In this document: positions 13,401 to 28,400 of the stretch, in pieces
Position numbering within the stretch: the first letter of the stretch is position 1
Layout: each line of letters opens with the position of its first letter
Source of the DNA: Sitta carolinensis
Taxonomy: Eukaryota; Chordata; Aves; Passeriformes; Sittidae
Length of the DNA: 64,000 nt
NCBI GenBank assembly: GCA_032173965.1
Contig: CM063288.1
Location: forward strand, 19,131,501-19,195,500
Reading direction: 5' to 3'
Translations under genes and position numbers: made by a program
The notes under the pieces: generated by a model
The model's input: the letters and a program-made list of their open reading frames with translations, nothing else
The model's database searches: none
Told to the model about the DNA's origin: nothing

Positions 13401-16400
13401 AACTGCAGGTTATGTCAGAATAGATCCACCAGCAGATGACAAATAGAAGCAACAAAGGACATGTGTCTTTGCACTTCCTCAGCAGGAGGGGAAGGTGAAA
13501 AACGGAGGGAAAATGAACGTAACATTTTATGTATGTTTAGACATTTTGGGAAATTATTTTGGCTTCGTTTGCTTTAGAGGAGGGAATGTTACTATAGTCA
13601 CTGACTCAGAACTGAGCGGGAAAATATTCCTAGCAAACTGGTTTTTTATATTTAAATTAATTAACATTTCCCCCTTCTGTCTTTCTGTTTGAGGAAAATA
13701 CAGTATGAGAGAGATTCTCTCACTGGGATTTTTTCATTCAGTACTTAGTACTTGTGACATTATTACATACACCAAGAAATGTGATTCTTGGGGTGTTCTC
13801 TGCAGGGCCAGGAGTTGGACTTGATGATCCTGATGGGTTCCTTCCAACTCAGTGTATTCTAAGTATTTCAGTTGTAATGACACCTGCAGCCCCCACGGGT
13901 GAATTGCCCTGCTGCAGTATATTTGCACCTCAGAAAAGTGCAGTGGTTGCAGGAGTGGAAAGGGAAAAAACTACTTCGGTCTGTCCTTACTCATTGTTGG
14001 TTAGGGTTATGTTTCCTTTTAGCTGTGCTCAGTGACCTGGGAATGGGTTCCTGTCTAGTGACCACACACTGGCGTGCCTTTTGGCCTGCCTCTTCCAGCA
14101 ACCTGTCTGAAGAAATCTGCTCTCTCAGTCATCAGGTGGGACTTGGTGGTGTCTGTGTTGGAAAGCAGTCAGCTTCTTCTGCGAGGTATTTAGTGGCAGT
14201 GCTTGAGAGTGGGAAGTTCACTAATGAAAGGTCTTCTTCACCACCTGCCCATAATGTCACCATGTGATTCAAACCCATTCTTGCCTCTCTAGGGGTAACT
14301 ATTGGCCCTGTGAACAAGAGAAAACCTGTATTTCCTATTAAGAATTCTGCAGTTGCAGTAACTTTCTAGTTTTCGGACTGTCAGGGATGATTTTGGGATC
14401 TTGCTACAATGTGCCTATATGGAAGTTCAGCAAAACACATCAATTGGGGTTTTTGCTTTCTTTATACAGTGTTTTTCCAGTAGGTAGTGTAGGTTCATAA
14501 ATACCACAATCTTAAATTCTGGGTTTAGGCATGAAATTTTATCTTGGTGCTTACCTCGGTATGGAGTTGCTCTTATTATTAAAAATTGACTCTGTCTCCC
14601 TTTGTGGACTGCATGCAGTGGTGGAACATGTTATATGTCAGTGAAGCAAGCCACTGTGAATTCTCCAAATGAAAGCAGCTGCCTAAGGATTTCCAAAACT
14701 CAGCATCAGGAGTAAAATGAATCTGGCAAACACATAGTATCAACACATGCTATGGGAAGGCAGGGGCTGGCAGAATCAGACACATGCACTCTTCTGGCAG
14801 AGCAGCCACAGATAGGAACATAAATACAGCAAGTAGGTATGTAATGATGAGTTTAATTATTAACCACTTTCCTGTATGCCTTTGAGTAACCATAGTATCA
14901 GAGCACTGGAAGCCCTGGAGCTTTGTTGAAGCTGCATCCTGTAGGAAATTTAGGAGTAGTCTGAAATCAAGCTACTCTGTAATGATCAATAGGGTTGAAA
15001 TGCTCTCTTTTATTTTTTAAATTATTTTCTCTTGGGATTTTTCCTGGTCTCCTAAAGGTTTAATTCTATGCAGGTCTCTCTTCTACCAAGGTAAGGTTTT
15101 CCAAGTGTAAACTTCAAGTAGTCTATCTTATCAAACCAATTCCAGGCATGCAGTTATGTGTTGTCTTTTTAAATAAAGTAAATCCATAAATATCCTCTTA
15201 GATGCAAATGCTAGGATAATTGATGTGGTCTGGCATTGTGATCAAAAATAGAAGGCAGCTGTAAAGCTAATGGGTGTACAGCTGCTTTACTTCATCAAAG
15301 GGTTATCAGGCATCTGGAGTGCTCAGGGAATGTGTCCACTACTTTTTATGCACAATTCTTACAGTGTAGATTCAGGAACTACAAAATACATTGAAGAGTG
15401 TTTCTGGGAACTTTGGCCTAGCTCCTGTAATATTTATGTAGACCTCCAGCTGCTCTAAAATGTTGTAGCACCATTGGCTCAGCTCGCTTATGACCAAACA
15501 GTGCTTGAAGATGTTGCCATTACACATGAAGGCAAAATATTTTAGAAGTTTTTGTTTACTTGAATGCAACTAGCATAGCAAGTGTCAGAGGAAGAAGGTA
15601 CACAAAAGAGAGCAAGTATTTTGATGTCTGGGCTTGGTAAGGGGACTGGTGGCTGTTTGGGAGAGGATGGAGCGGAGATGCTACAGTCACTAATTTCTCT
15701 GGAGTGTTCTTCAGTTCTGTTCAGTGCATTGCCTTAATCAATATTAGGACCCTTCCAGATTCTAATTATCAGTTCCTTTTGCCAGCTTCATTTTCCACAT
15801 AAGCTGTGCATTGAAAGTAAACTTTTATTGACACAAGACAGAAGATCTCTGTACATAATATTTTTAAAGAGCAAAGTGGATGTGTTCATGGGGGTTTCTC
15901 TGCCTTTCCAAATATCAGTTTATGTAAATACATCAAAATTTGAATTAGTATTTTTTCTAAAACCTTTTTTTTGGGCACACATATATTTGCATTTGAATGT
16001 CAAGTGCATCTTCCAGTGATTGTTATTAATCATGGCCTTTATAAGTTCTTCCATATTTTATGGATTCCTATTAGCAGAAGTATAATTTTTAATTATGTTT
16101 GAAAGCCAACAGTGCAGATTGCTAAGAGGAGACACTAAGCACTCTTCATTGCAGAAGAATTTTTTTCCCCTAAAACCATTTTTCTACAGACACAAAGGAC
16201 TAAACTCTAGAGAAAAAAACAAACAGTTCTGCAGAAACTTAAAACAGCTTGCTTAGTCACAATATATGGAAAAACCTCAGGAGGTTCATTGAAAATGTGT
16301 CATATTGTCTTCACTTCTGTAGTTAGCTATGCCAAGAGATACCAATGACTGCTTGGATCTGTGAGGGATTTATTAAAATTTTATTCCTGGTGTGAGAAGC

Positions 16401-19400
16401 GACTGCATCCTAAACCAAATTAACAGTCACTGAAAGGAAGAACATGGACAAATTGATGCAAAAGGGTAGCCATGGATTTTGTCATTTTGCTGAGTTCTCT
16501 TTGTTGCCAGTATGGTGTTCTGACAGAACTCAGTGATTTTGTGGGTAGAGTGAAGCATACATAATTCTGATGTGTAGGTGACTTACGGTGGTGCTTTGCA
16601 GTGTCAGTTTATTGCACAGTTTAGCCTTTGCTCTTGACATCATTTGCTGCTAAGGTTGTGCCCTCAGAGCCTGTCGTATTTGGCCAGTAGAGACTGGAAA
16701 CTGTCTGATGTGTAATTTTTAAACCAGTGCAACTATGAGAAATTCTTAAGTAGTACAAGGGATGTTGCTATATTCAGGGCAATTTTTCAGAGGATAGTAG
16801 GAAAAAGAAAATTATTTCAGGAAATCAGAGCGTTTCCAAGACATCGTAAGACTTCATAAGAAGTTTTTGGAGGCCAGGCAGACTTAGTGGAAGATGATAG
16901 AAACTTCGAAAAGCTAACTCAGAAATTTCTGGTTGTTGCTTTACAAATTTTCTGAAAATCAAGAATAGCAAGGAAGAATTTCATTTTCTTTTTGCTGGAG
17001 AGAAAGAAACTGCAAAATATTTATACTTGTGAAGAAAAAAAAAAGGTCACTTTCTGTAACTTGAAAAATGGTGGCTTGTTTTACAACAGTTAATACCAAG
17101 GAGTTTTTCTGTAGTTAAGAGGGAAAATAATGTATTTGTTTGTACATTATATGCAGAAGCAAATATTTTCATGGATATATATGCTCTTTAGGAGTGAAAG
17201 GCTGCAGTAGTCTACAATTATGCTGATCCTCACTGAGCCAAGAAGATGGGGAAGGAAGCCCAGTATCATTGTGGAATTTGTGTCTAAGAGACTAACTTAT
17301 TGATGAATCTCTTGGGTTTACCGTACATGGATGGAGTAATTTTAATAGTAGAACATAGAGCCCCTGGCAGAGGAAAGTAAGGAAGAATGCTTTTTGTGTT
17401 GCCTGGTAATCTAACTTTCTTTCTAATGTCAGCAGCCATCCAGCATACCATGCCAAGAGGATGCAGGTGTTGCAGAAAAAAAAAAAAAAGAAATCGAGCA
17501 ATTTAATTCACCTCTTGCTTATTCAGCCAAGTGATGTGCAAGAGGAATGTTTATCAATACATTGAAAAAGAAAAAAATTACTATAATCCCTAGCCTTATT
17601 TGGGGGAAAATGAGCATTGAGGTACTGCTTCACTTAAGCAAGTAGAAATGCAAAAACCCAAAACCAGCTAACAAAACAAAACCTAACCAAAAAACCTACT
17701 ACCCAATACCCAAAAAACCCTGTTAATTATGAATAATTGTCCTGCTAATGTTATGAACAATGCTGTTGACTAAAAGGCCATCAGTTTCAGTTCATGGATA
17801 ATAAAAAATGTGTGAAAAGTGTTAAACGTTCCTGTATTTTGCAGTGAACAGAATGCTGACAGTCTCCTCCTCTGCTGTTGCAGAGGTGAGGTAGGTGAGG
17901 TGTCAAGCTCGGGATACAGCGGGGGTCTGCCGAGTGAGCAGGAGCTGCTGTTCTGCCGCAGCTGCTGCTGAGGAGAAGAGGGTGGATGTGTCATGCACTG
18001 TACACGTATCAGACAGTGAATGTTTGCTCCTGGGGTAAGAGCAAATTGCACACAGCGTTTTGGGGGCTAAGTGAACGCTAATGAAGAGGAAATCTTCTGG
18101 CCTTACTTTGGACCACTTGTTTCTGTGAAGAGCAAGGAGCTGGTGTAATTTGGTGAATGTAGGTATGAATGCTGTGAGACATATTTGACATCTTTGCCTT
18201 TATCAGCCCCCAAAAAAGAGATCAGTAGATCTTTACTCAAAGTTGACTGTATATTATCTTGACTGTAATTAATAGTGCTAATTTCTATTCCACTTAATAT
18301 TGCTTGTAAATGTCAGAGACAAATAATACAAAATTATATTTAAACACCTTAACCAAACCAGATAAAAATCTTGGCAGAGTAGTGAACGTATACACAGTGA
18401 ATGCTCTGTATTGTGTTGGTTTTGGTTTACAGGTTCAAAAGCTTTCTAATTTCAAAAGCAACTTAAAATCTTTCAGTTTTTGGACTAAGGATGTCTATTT
18501 TGATTTGAAATGTGTTTTGAACATAAATTTGGTCTAGTGAAATGTGGGGATTCTGTCATGATGTCCCTCGATTTTTACATGCTGGCTTCTGGTAAAAACA
18601 GCAGCCAGATTTCTTTTGATGGAAAAGTCAGAATATTTTTCTAACTTAGCTAAGAATTTTGGAAGAACCCCTTTGGGAGCTACACCATGCTCTCATGGTC
18701 ATGACTGAATCAGGTGTATAACAGCTCTTTGCGATACTCATAAATGGGAAGTTTTTTATTGTACTGCCTTTCCCCCCCCCCCTCCATTTACTATCAAAAG
18801 TGACCTTTCACACACTAGATACTAGCAGCATTTTGACCTGGAGGTTTTCACTTCTTAGTGCTTTCTGAAAGCCAGGGGCCAATTACATTTGCTTTCTTTA
18901 CAGATAAGCAAATGTGGCAATGGGTACAAAACAACCCAAGGCTTCTGGCGAAGCATGCAAACATCAGAGGTAATTTTGGAAGGGATTTTTTTGTTTTTCT
19001 TCCAAAATCCTCAGTCATTCCCTTGTTTCAAGAGAAGTTTAATTTTGAAGGAATTATTTAAAATTACTCTCTTTAATCACAGAGTTGGAGAAAGATTTGG
19101 TGGAGTTTTTAACAGATATTCCTGTAAGGGAATTATGATGATTTGTTCCTTAATACTGTAAATCTCAACAGGCTGAACAGCTGTTTACATCCTCTGTTAC
19201 TGATATTGCATTCAGTTGGCACTACACCTAAGTGTGGTAAAAGTTCACTTTCCATCTGAACTCCTTTATGTTCTGTAAGGCAGGGTGTCAGCATTGTAGG
19301 GCTGCTGCTCTCTGCCTGGCCATTATTGGTACTGAAGTTTCTAGTATTCTGTTTCCAGCTTAAGGCAGGGAGACTTTTTGTTATCAGGAACTTGGCATTC

Positions 19401-22400
19401 CTCCCTTCCTCAGACATTATATACCAAGAATAAGAAGTGAAATGAAAATTGGGTATTCAGCAGGCAGCAGAAACAGAAGCATGCTTTTATGTTCATCAGA
19501 AAAGGATCTGTTGTGAGCTAAGTCACTGACCTTTTCTTCTCATCCATCTTGGGACTTGCCTGTTGCAAGGAAGTTTGCAGACGTGTCCTATGAGCACACA
19601 CAGGACTCACTTGAGCCCTGGAATGTTGGTCTTAGGCCACTTGTGATTAATCCACCTTTCACTGATGGGTCTAGGTCTCACAGTGCAGATTGTGTGAGTT
19701 TTTTTGAGATTGTTGCTTCCTACTGAAGCCTCTACAGAGTGTTCCACTGTTGTGAGGTTCACAGAGGCCTAAATAAGATGCTTCTAGGTCCAACTGTAAC
19801 TGTGGTGTCCATGTAGGTGTTGAGTGCAGTCTAGGCCTGTGCTCATTGGGAAGGTCAGAGAGGAAGGCTATGCTTAAACCAAGCTCTTCGTCTACCTCTT
19901 CCCTAAAACTCTCCAGGACAAGCATAGCCGAAGTGCCCTGCTGCTAAACCTGTTAAGAGCAACTCAGTGATGCCAAGGCAAGTCAAGGGGAGAGGAGACT
20001 GGGGAGGAAAGAAGGGTAAGAAGGTGGTGTAGGAGCCCTGCTATTTTAAGCACTCTTGCCCACAGAGGATTCATTAGGTTTCCAAACAGCTACTCAGAAG
20101 CATTTTGTCTGAGATGGCAGAATGGCTTTCTGAGCCTTATGTGGCTCAGAAGGGCCATATGTTCTGGTGTATTGGTCTTGGGGGCTTAACACATACATTA
20201 CATTATTTGTCAGCTGTGATACCCTTTAGGGCTTTGTGGTTATAGGTTCATCAAGTCAGGCCTATTTTATTTAGCAATCAGCATTTTAATTGCACATAAA
20301 CCTCTGTATCTGTAGCTCCTGCAGCAAGCATCTCTATGAAGAAGCCTTAAGATGTCATAATATTTCAAAAAGAAATATATGCATTTTTGAAAGGACCTGT
20401 AATTTAGGCAGCAAAATAATTGGGTACGAATCATCTCTTATCTTTTGTTGACTATGATATGAAAGACAGTTACAGCTTTTCAAATCTGGCTAAAACTATG
20501 AATTATCCTAGAATATTTGTGTGGATTTAATTTAGGCAGCTGTCAGACAGAAATATTTTAGATTCTTTATATTGTCTTGCAGAGGTGCTGTGGCTGTTTC
20601 CAAAGACTATTGCATGAAGTGAGGGGAACTTGTATAGCACAGTAAATATTGTGGAGAAGTTTGAGCCAATTAATTGGTTCCATGAAGAAGTTATTTCTAA
20701 TGGAGGGAAAGATAAGTTTGGATGGACTTCAATAATTCTTACAGCATCCTTGAGAGATATTAGAAACTCTAGGAGGTCTGTCACTTCAAATGTTGGTATA
20801 CCTTTCAGGTTATTGTAGGAATTATTCTTTGCCATTTCAGGAGCACTGGGGGTATGAGTGTGAAAATTTTATTTTATCTTCTTTTTCATTAAAGGGCGTA
20901 TTCAAAAATCTTTCCTACTTAGCCTGATTTTCAGCGTGGAGCTTTAACATTCTGCCCAGTGTCCGTTTTCTTGCTTTGATGCTCACCCATTGTATTTTGG
21001 ATGAGTTTGGTATTGTGGTTACCTGAGCTGAGCTGCTCCACCTGATGGTGAAAAAAAGAACATGCCTTCTCTCAGGCAGTGAGGATTTATTTGAAAAACT
21101 GTGATCTAGGGTAAGCGTTTAATGCTGTAAGTGTATGCTGTGTGCTGCCTTAATCCAGGAGATTTACTAATGATGTTCTGTACCCTTTATATTCGAATGT
21201 AGAGCAGGTAAGGCTATGTAAAGATGAAGGATGGATCTTCTGTGGAATAATGCCTATATATAATGGCACGTGCAAGGAATCTTCTTTAAAATATTTAAGC
21301 AGGCTGAGGTCAACATTCCCTTTGCTATTGAGAATATAGTGTGAGATCTGACCATCCAAGCACGAGCTCAATTCTTTCAGTCTGCTCTCTTACAAAAGTG
21401 AGGTCACAGGGTACCAACAAAAAAGGCAAGTTTCTCTAATTAATGTTGTGAAACTCTGAGAAGTCTTCTTGTTTTATTCGGTTTTCATAGCCTCTATCGA
21501 AAAAGATAAATACTAAGCTGTTCTTACATTTTTGTCCCTTGTTAGTATTAAATAGACACACTTAACATAGCACGAAGTGGTGTGTACAGATCTTTGTTTT
21601 GTTTTTTCTTTCTTTCAGACACCCTGGCTCTGGAATACCAGGCAGTGCTGGAGCGGGTACCCATATCAGGTAAAAGTTATAATACTGTCTAAAAACAAAC
21701 ATGACACTTTTGCAGAGCTCTGTTTTTATTATGGGGAAGCTTTGTGCCAGTATGTGTGAATGGACTACTCAGCATTTCAGAACATTACTAGATTCTTCCC
21801 ATCTTGCTTGAGTTCAAGATGGGAAAGATGAACATAGATGTCACACCTGAATTCCACACATTAAATTCCAAAAGCTCCAGAGAAGAGTTTGCAGTTTAAG
21901 GAATTTAACCTGTCTAGGGTATATTTTTTTCCTCTTCCCTGAAGAGCAGGGAAGGGGGAAAACCAATTGCCCAACTGAAAATGTGAAGAAGAGTTTCGTT
22001 TGAATGACACATGAATCCCTGTGACAGTCAACAGCCCTTGACAGAACAGACTGAACAGAACTTTGTTTGGATGCTACAGTTCTTGAAGGTTGTGTCTCTG
22101 TTGGAAATAGTTTAGTGAAGACAGTTCAGCAGAAATATTGATCCAAGAAAGGTTGAAGGAATTTGCCGTATAGCCTCAGAAAAATAATGTCTTAAATTCC
22201 ACCCAGAGACTGGAGGGTGAACTGAACAACATTAGGGAGGCAGCAGCAGAAGTTGAATGGGGGAAGTGCTGAAACTTAATCCCTCAGAAACTTTAGGTAC
22301 AATTTTTTCTTAGATTCATATAGCTACAGTCACTGGTGCCTCTCAGCCCCATTTCCTATTTTTTTTGTGTTATTATATGAAGTAAGAGGTTGAGTGAAAA

Positions 22401-25400
22401 CAAAAAACCATGACGCTTACTGATTGAAGTAAATAAGTTTATCAGACTTACCTGAAGTACAAGATCATTTAGAAAGTTGGTTACAACTTTTGGAGTGTGG
22501 GAGCTGAAATTACTATATCTAATGTAATTCTGGTAGTGGTGAGGGTCCAACATACAGTAAATTAAAATTAAAATTAAAAAATTAAAATTAAAATTAAAAT
22601 TAAAAAAAAAATACAGTCAAATTAAAGTCATTATGAAAATCATTGTCTCAAAGATAAAAATGTCTACTGGGTGTTAATCAGGGCTAAGTACTCGGTTTTC
22701 AATTTGTTCTGATGGGTTTTTCCATAACTATATAAAATTTATAATCTTTTGTTTGCTACAACTGCTTTGTAAATTACTCAATAATGCACTGCAGAAATCC
22801 AGCTGGACTTCACTGTAGATACAGTCGAATGGATCATTTGGGTGACAACACAGCTGTAAGCACAGGTTAACCTATTGAGGTTAAGTCTAAGGAGAACTGG
22901 AACCTGACATTTGAGCTAAGTTAAACACACTTTAATCCAAGAAAGAATCCATGACATCTTTAGAATTGCCCTACACTATCACTATGTATGGCTTTAGAAA
23001 TGCTAATGCTATTGTTAATAATGCAGCTGACAATCTTCATTTTTTACTAGAAATTTTCCCCAGTGAGTTCCCTTGCAATAATGGGTATAATAGTTGCAGT
23101 TCATTGCAAGCTCTTATTTTCTTTCCCTTTTTTATTTACACGTAATTAAAAGTCCTTTGGCAGTCTCTCTATAGAAAAGGATTATATTGGCCCAAGAAAT
23201 GGCTTTAAAGCTTGGATTTTGAGTTACACATTTTTCATAAAGCATAAACTGTATGTATATTAAAATAATACCCATAGTACATTTCCTGGGAATTCAAGGG
23301 CTGCTTTCAGCTGCAAAGAACTTGTCTGCAAAAGGGAGTGGGAATAAAAGGTGCAACTGAAGTACCTCTTGCCAATGGAAATAGCTCATACCCTGCTTGG
23401 GTGCTTAATTATGCCAGTGCAAGCCGCTCTAGAGATGATTTATCTCATCCTTTGGGAGATGCCCTCAAGAGCTTCTCCTTTGCCAGTGTCCCTGTCTGTC
23501 ACTGCTGTGGAAGACGTGACTATCATGGAGGCATATTGCATGGAAATTAGACTAGCTCCTAGGACTGGCTCTCTTAGGCTGAGGGTCAAAGGGTTTGTGT
23601 GTCACCAGTTACCTTTTTTGAAGTTACTGCAGGTCAGTTTTGGTTGTGCATTATTATTTTTATTTCTTTTACTTTCAAACAACTCTGTAACCATGTTGTA
23701 TATCAGACAAGATGTTTGGATAATTTTATTTTATTTTCTTCTTTCCAGATGTTAATAGGTCCCCAGAAAATGGTTAAATTCTTCAGAAGTAGGTGTTTCT
23801 ATTTTAAAGAGCCCTGCTCAAAGCCCACATTTTCATCATGAGCAGATGAGATTATATGCTAGCATTACTTTTTTTCTGGTCTACTCTAGCAGTGTTTTTT
23901 GGCTGCGCTTTAAACCCACATTACTGATGTACAGCAAGATGTTTCAAGTAAACTTTCAAAAGAGACTTAGGAATACTCAGAATTTAGTTTGCTCTGGGTT
24001 CCAAGTGGACATCATCGTAATTTTTGGTATTATAGTATTGTTAGGGCTAAAACATTAGAAGAGAGTAAGCTGGGGAGCTTTATTTCTCCAGCGCCATCAA
24101 AGTTTGAAAGAGGCAACCATCGTAATATTTTTTCACATAGGATGCTAATATAATTCAATAATCCCCTGTGATTAAACATGTCTCCTATAGATCACAGCTG
24201 CCTGTAATGTCAGTTAGGCTCTATTAACCTTTCCTCATCTCCATCTTTCAGCCGCTGATGCCCGACCTTCATTACTACTACATCGTTGAATTGTCATTCT
24301 ACTGGTCCTTAATGTTTTCTCAATTCATTGACGTCAAAAGAAAGGTAAGAACAATGAGACTAAAAACACCAAAAGCTTTAAACTTTAGCGTATCATTCTT
24401 TACTTGAGGAATACCTGTATTACATGTGCAGTGAACTGGAAATAAGTTTATTTCTAGTGTTCAACTCTTGCAGATATTAATCGCTGAGAAACTGGCATTG
24501 TCTTACTCTGTCCTTATTACTATAATGTGAGGTTTTTCTGCACATGGAAAGAAGAGCCTGGAGAAAATATTGAAGGGCAAATAGCAGAAGCCTAAAGAAC
24601 CTTCTTTCATGCAGTGACTTTAATGGAATTGAACAGGTAGTATCTGTGAGATGTACTGTTTCTTCTAAGAGTTAAACATTGAAATACCAAGAAAAGGGCA
24701 AGACTGCCTTATAAATTCACAGTGTCACTTTGTGAGATAAGATCTATGAGGGCTTTTGTGTTTTTCTACAAAAGGACAGCAAAAGCATTAAATAATAATA
24801 TTAAAAGTGATGTTATATTTAATTTTTACTCTTACAGTCATGTAGCTGAGCATTGCTATTAGAGGGTTGTTAATGAAAGGAAAGAAAACAAGACTCTGTA
24901 CAAATAGAAATATTTTTTCAGAATTATTTGCAGCCTCTTCCATATTCCAAGTTCTCTCCTCCAAGGAGATTCCTGGTCCATAGCAGAACAAGCAGCACAA
25001 CAGTTACTCTAATAACAGTCCATTGAGCTATTCTTGCAGGGGCTTTAATGTTTCAAAATCAATTCTTCTAAACATTTGAAAGGATTTTGTAATAGCTTTA
25101 TGTGCTTCCTTCAGCTGTCATTTAAATAAATGATTGTAGGCAATGCTAAATGGGAAAATTCCTGTTTATTAGAATTTTAGCAGGAACATAACTCTGAAAA
25201 GAGTAAATGAAGAATGCAGTATGACCTAAATAAACTCATCTGTCATTTAGAACCACAGTGTATTCCTGGGAGTCCTATGCCAGAGCTACCAATATAGAAA
25301 CACATGCCTCTATTTGGATTTCCAGATTATTCCAGAGGTAGGAATGCTTTCTCAAGAAAGCATCCACAAAATTTAAATCTATATGGGAGGATAAATAGTA

Positions 25401-28400
25401 AATAAAGCAACCAATTTATGATGAATACATATAAATCCCTTCCTTACATTGTCTGTAGATGCTAAACGTACTATTAATCCGGAGGTTGAAATGAGTCTAA
25501 CTTCCTTGTTTCACAAACTGAGATAGAGAGAAACAATGCTCAAGGGAGCTGTATGATAGTGGAGATGAATTTAAATCAAGAGTAATATTGGCTGATATAT
25601 TAAGCTGCAGGGACCAAGTCTGATTCTTAGTTATTTATAAAAGTACTTGTACTTGTTATCAGAAAAACTTCAGGACAACTTGCTGTGAAAATAGGATGGG
25701 ACATGGAGGTGGGGAGGTGGATTGCTAACAGCCAAGTAAAACCCCAGCCACAGCTTTGCGATGCTTTGAGCCCAGAGCATCAGATCCAAGTAGTGTCCCA
25801 AGCCCCTGCTGTGTCTGAGAAGGTGCAGGGTCCAGCAGAGAGGAGGAGCACATCTGCAGTGCAATGGTAGCAAGACAAAAGCCTTTCATTATCAGCACCC
25901 AGCAGGGAGCAGTGGAGATGCCGTATTTATAAATAACCTACTAGATCACTCACTGGTTTGGACTGTGGAGGCAGCTCTTTTTGTAGTATAAGCAAAATTG
26001 TTAATGAGGAAGATCAGATTGGACAAATGCAGCTGTGCTGTGGTGTCACACAGTAAAACTGTTTGGAGTGCAAGTGCCAAGAAAACCCACTGAGCTGAAA
26101 AGTATTAGGTCTAAAGACTTACAAGAGTTGGCAAAAAGAAATACAAGCTTGACAGACACCAGTTCTTGAAACACCATAGTAGTTTTCTTTTAAAAGAAGG
26201 CTTAGTTTAATAAAATGTGGAAACCTTGTAATGCACCCAATATGCAATGTGTGAAATGGTGGCTATGTGAAATAGGGATCTGTTAAACAGGAAACAGGAA
26301 ATTTGCCTGCTAATATTGGATGCTATTGTAATATTTCACAATTGGCTTGTATGGAGCAGATCAACAGTTCTCAGCTTGAGTAAGCTGTTGTGGTTTTCAT
26401 GTTACAGTGAAAGGAATATTTTTATCTAAGTCTTGGTTATTCGTTTTAGATACTTTACATTCAGCAGCAGTGGCTGAGTTGTGTTCTGGGATAGTAAGAA
26501 GTGCCCAGGCAGTCTTGTTCACTGCAGGAATTCAGCCAAGTGCTTTTTTTCATATAGTTGGGTTTGTAAGGAGAGGTGCAGTGTGTCCTTGCTGGAAGCA
26601 GCAGCCCTCAGCACTGGCCTAACTGTAGCACTGGTCTTTTACTTACTGTAGATCAAGAGGAATGTACTTGCTATCTTCTGTCTCCATTTTCTTCTCTGAT
26701 AGCAAACTGATGACTGCAAAAATTACTTCCAGGGGTTTTTTTTACTTTCAAATACTTGTTTATCTTTATTTAGATGTTACAAATTCCACCAGATTGTTGT
26801 TGTCCGACTGAAGGTGTGAGCAAACTAGGCTGATGCACAAACCTACTATTGGCATTAAGTCAGTGAACTGTGTGTATCAACTTATGCAGTTTTATAGTGG
26901 TATGCTTTTAGCTTCATAAATATGTTGCTGTAATGATATTCTCCCTTAAGGGTGTTCATTTTCAAAGTCTGAAGCTTATTCTGAATTGGTGTTTTGTCAT
27001 CTTTTTCCAGCTTCCCATGCTCCTGTTTTGTAAAACACTGAAAAAAAAATGGTGGAAGTTAGTTATTTTCACACCTGATGCCTGATGAACCTTAAAAGCA
27101 GTGAGGTTTATTTACAAGCTTTCTGGATACCTGATGTATTGCTTAATAGAAAAATATTTGACAGGTACATTTAAAGGAATGTATAAAATTTCTACTCAGT
27201 GTTTTAACAGGTTTGTAGAAGTTCTAGGAGACCTTTCTGTGTATTCACACCTTTTATTTCCAAGCATTTAGCAATTTCTAGAGCTTCCGTGTTTTACTTT
27301 TTTTAAAAAAATGACAGTTCACTCATTCCAAGAATAAAAAGATGTGTACCTGCTAATTTTCTTGAATATTGAATTTTGATTGTAGAAAATTTACACTATG
27401 TTTTGCTTCATTTGGATACTAGATTTCTTTCTTCAAAGAGACTTTACTTGGTAAAGAAAGACACACAGAATTGATTTCTGTGCTTCAGTGGAAGCAGTTT
27501 AGATTGCATATGTTTTGCCAGCCTTTCCCTTTCCTTGTTGATCTGTTATATAAGCCATGAAGATGATATTTTGGGCACAAATGCTCTATGGCCACTTGGC
27601 AGTTCAGTCAATGAGTGTGACATGTTAAGCAAATCTGGGTGGCAGAGGTTTTTATTCCAGAGGGCTTGTCTACAAGTTGAGACCCATGGGGTTTCTCTGC
27701 TGTCTGTCCTGTGTTCTTCCCACTGATGGTGTCTAGAATAGGTCCTTTCTCCTATTCTTAGCTACAGATTTTCTTAACATAGGCGCATGACATCTTCCAG
27801 CAGTTACAACTAGAGGCTATGAATCTTCTGTAAATAAATACATCTTTCACAAACATACATATGATTAGAAGTAAGACAAAATTAAAAAGGCCATTCCTGT
27901 ACAGCTGCTCTTCCACTATATATGGGTGGAAGTGCTGGAGTAAGCTGGGAATACAGGTACTACTTGGTATCTGTGTTCATTACCCTTGTGTGTAGCGAAA
28001 ATCTGACAGGTAGCATCTTCAGAGCATAGTATTAATTAATGACTTAAAGAAATGTCACAAACAGGAAAGAACCAATCCCAATAACAAAGCATTTTTATTT
28101 GTAAATAATTGCTACTTTTTCCAGCATTTTTCCATAGGTCAGCCCAGCACTTCTGTTTCAGAGGATGCAGAGTCAAGTAACCGCCTCTTTTAAGAATCAT
28201 TATCACAGAGTTCCCCAGACAGCATTTCTTTAGGAAGACTCATACAGAAATGCAGAGGACTGCTGCCCAAGAACATTAGGATTGCTTAGGAATAATCCAG
28301 ATTGTCAGGAATGCCTTGAAGAATACCCAAGAGGAACAAGAAATCTAGTATTTGTAAAGATGAATGTGTCAGCTGTGAAAAGAGAGGAGATTTTCTACTT

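Larger units (their letters stand above)
7453..21618 (+). other. CERS6 intron, 14.2 kb
   Basis: This is the largest intron fully in the window. It holds a CR1 3' end at about 13.79-13.87 kb, a small tandem repeat at 10155-10185, A14 at 17476-17489, C11 at 18772-18782 and a moderately GC-rich patch at 17.87-17.99 kb. Reading frames here have no family resemblance and appear to be chance. Confidence 0.8.
21670..24251 (+). other. CERS6 intron, 2.6 kb
   Basis: It contains a perfect 11-bp inverted repeat at 21796-21825 and a TTAAAA repeat at 22558-22610. Nothing else was recognised. Confidence 0.8.

Noticed and set aside
13754..14267. Overlapping ORFs of 93 and 122 codons (+).
   Set aside because: They start inside or next to a CR1 3' end and continue into plain intron; no conserved motif.
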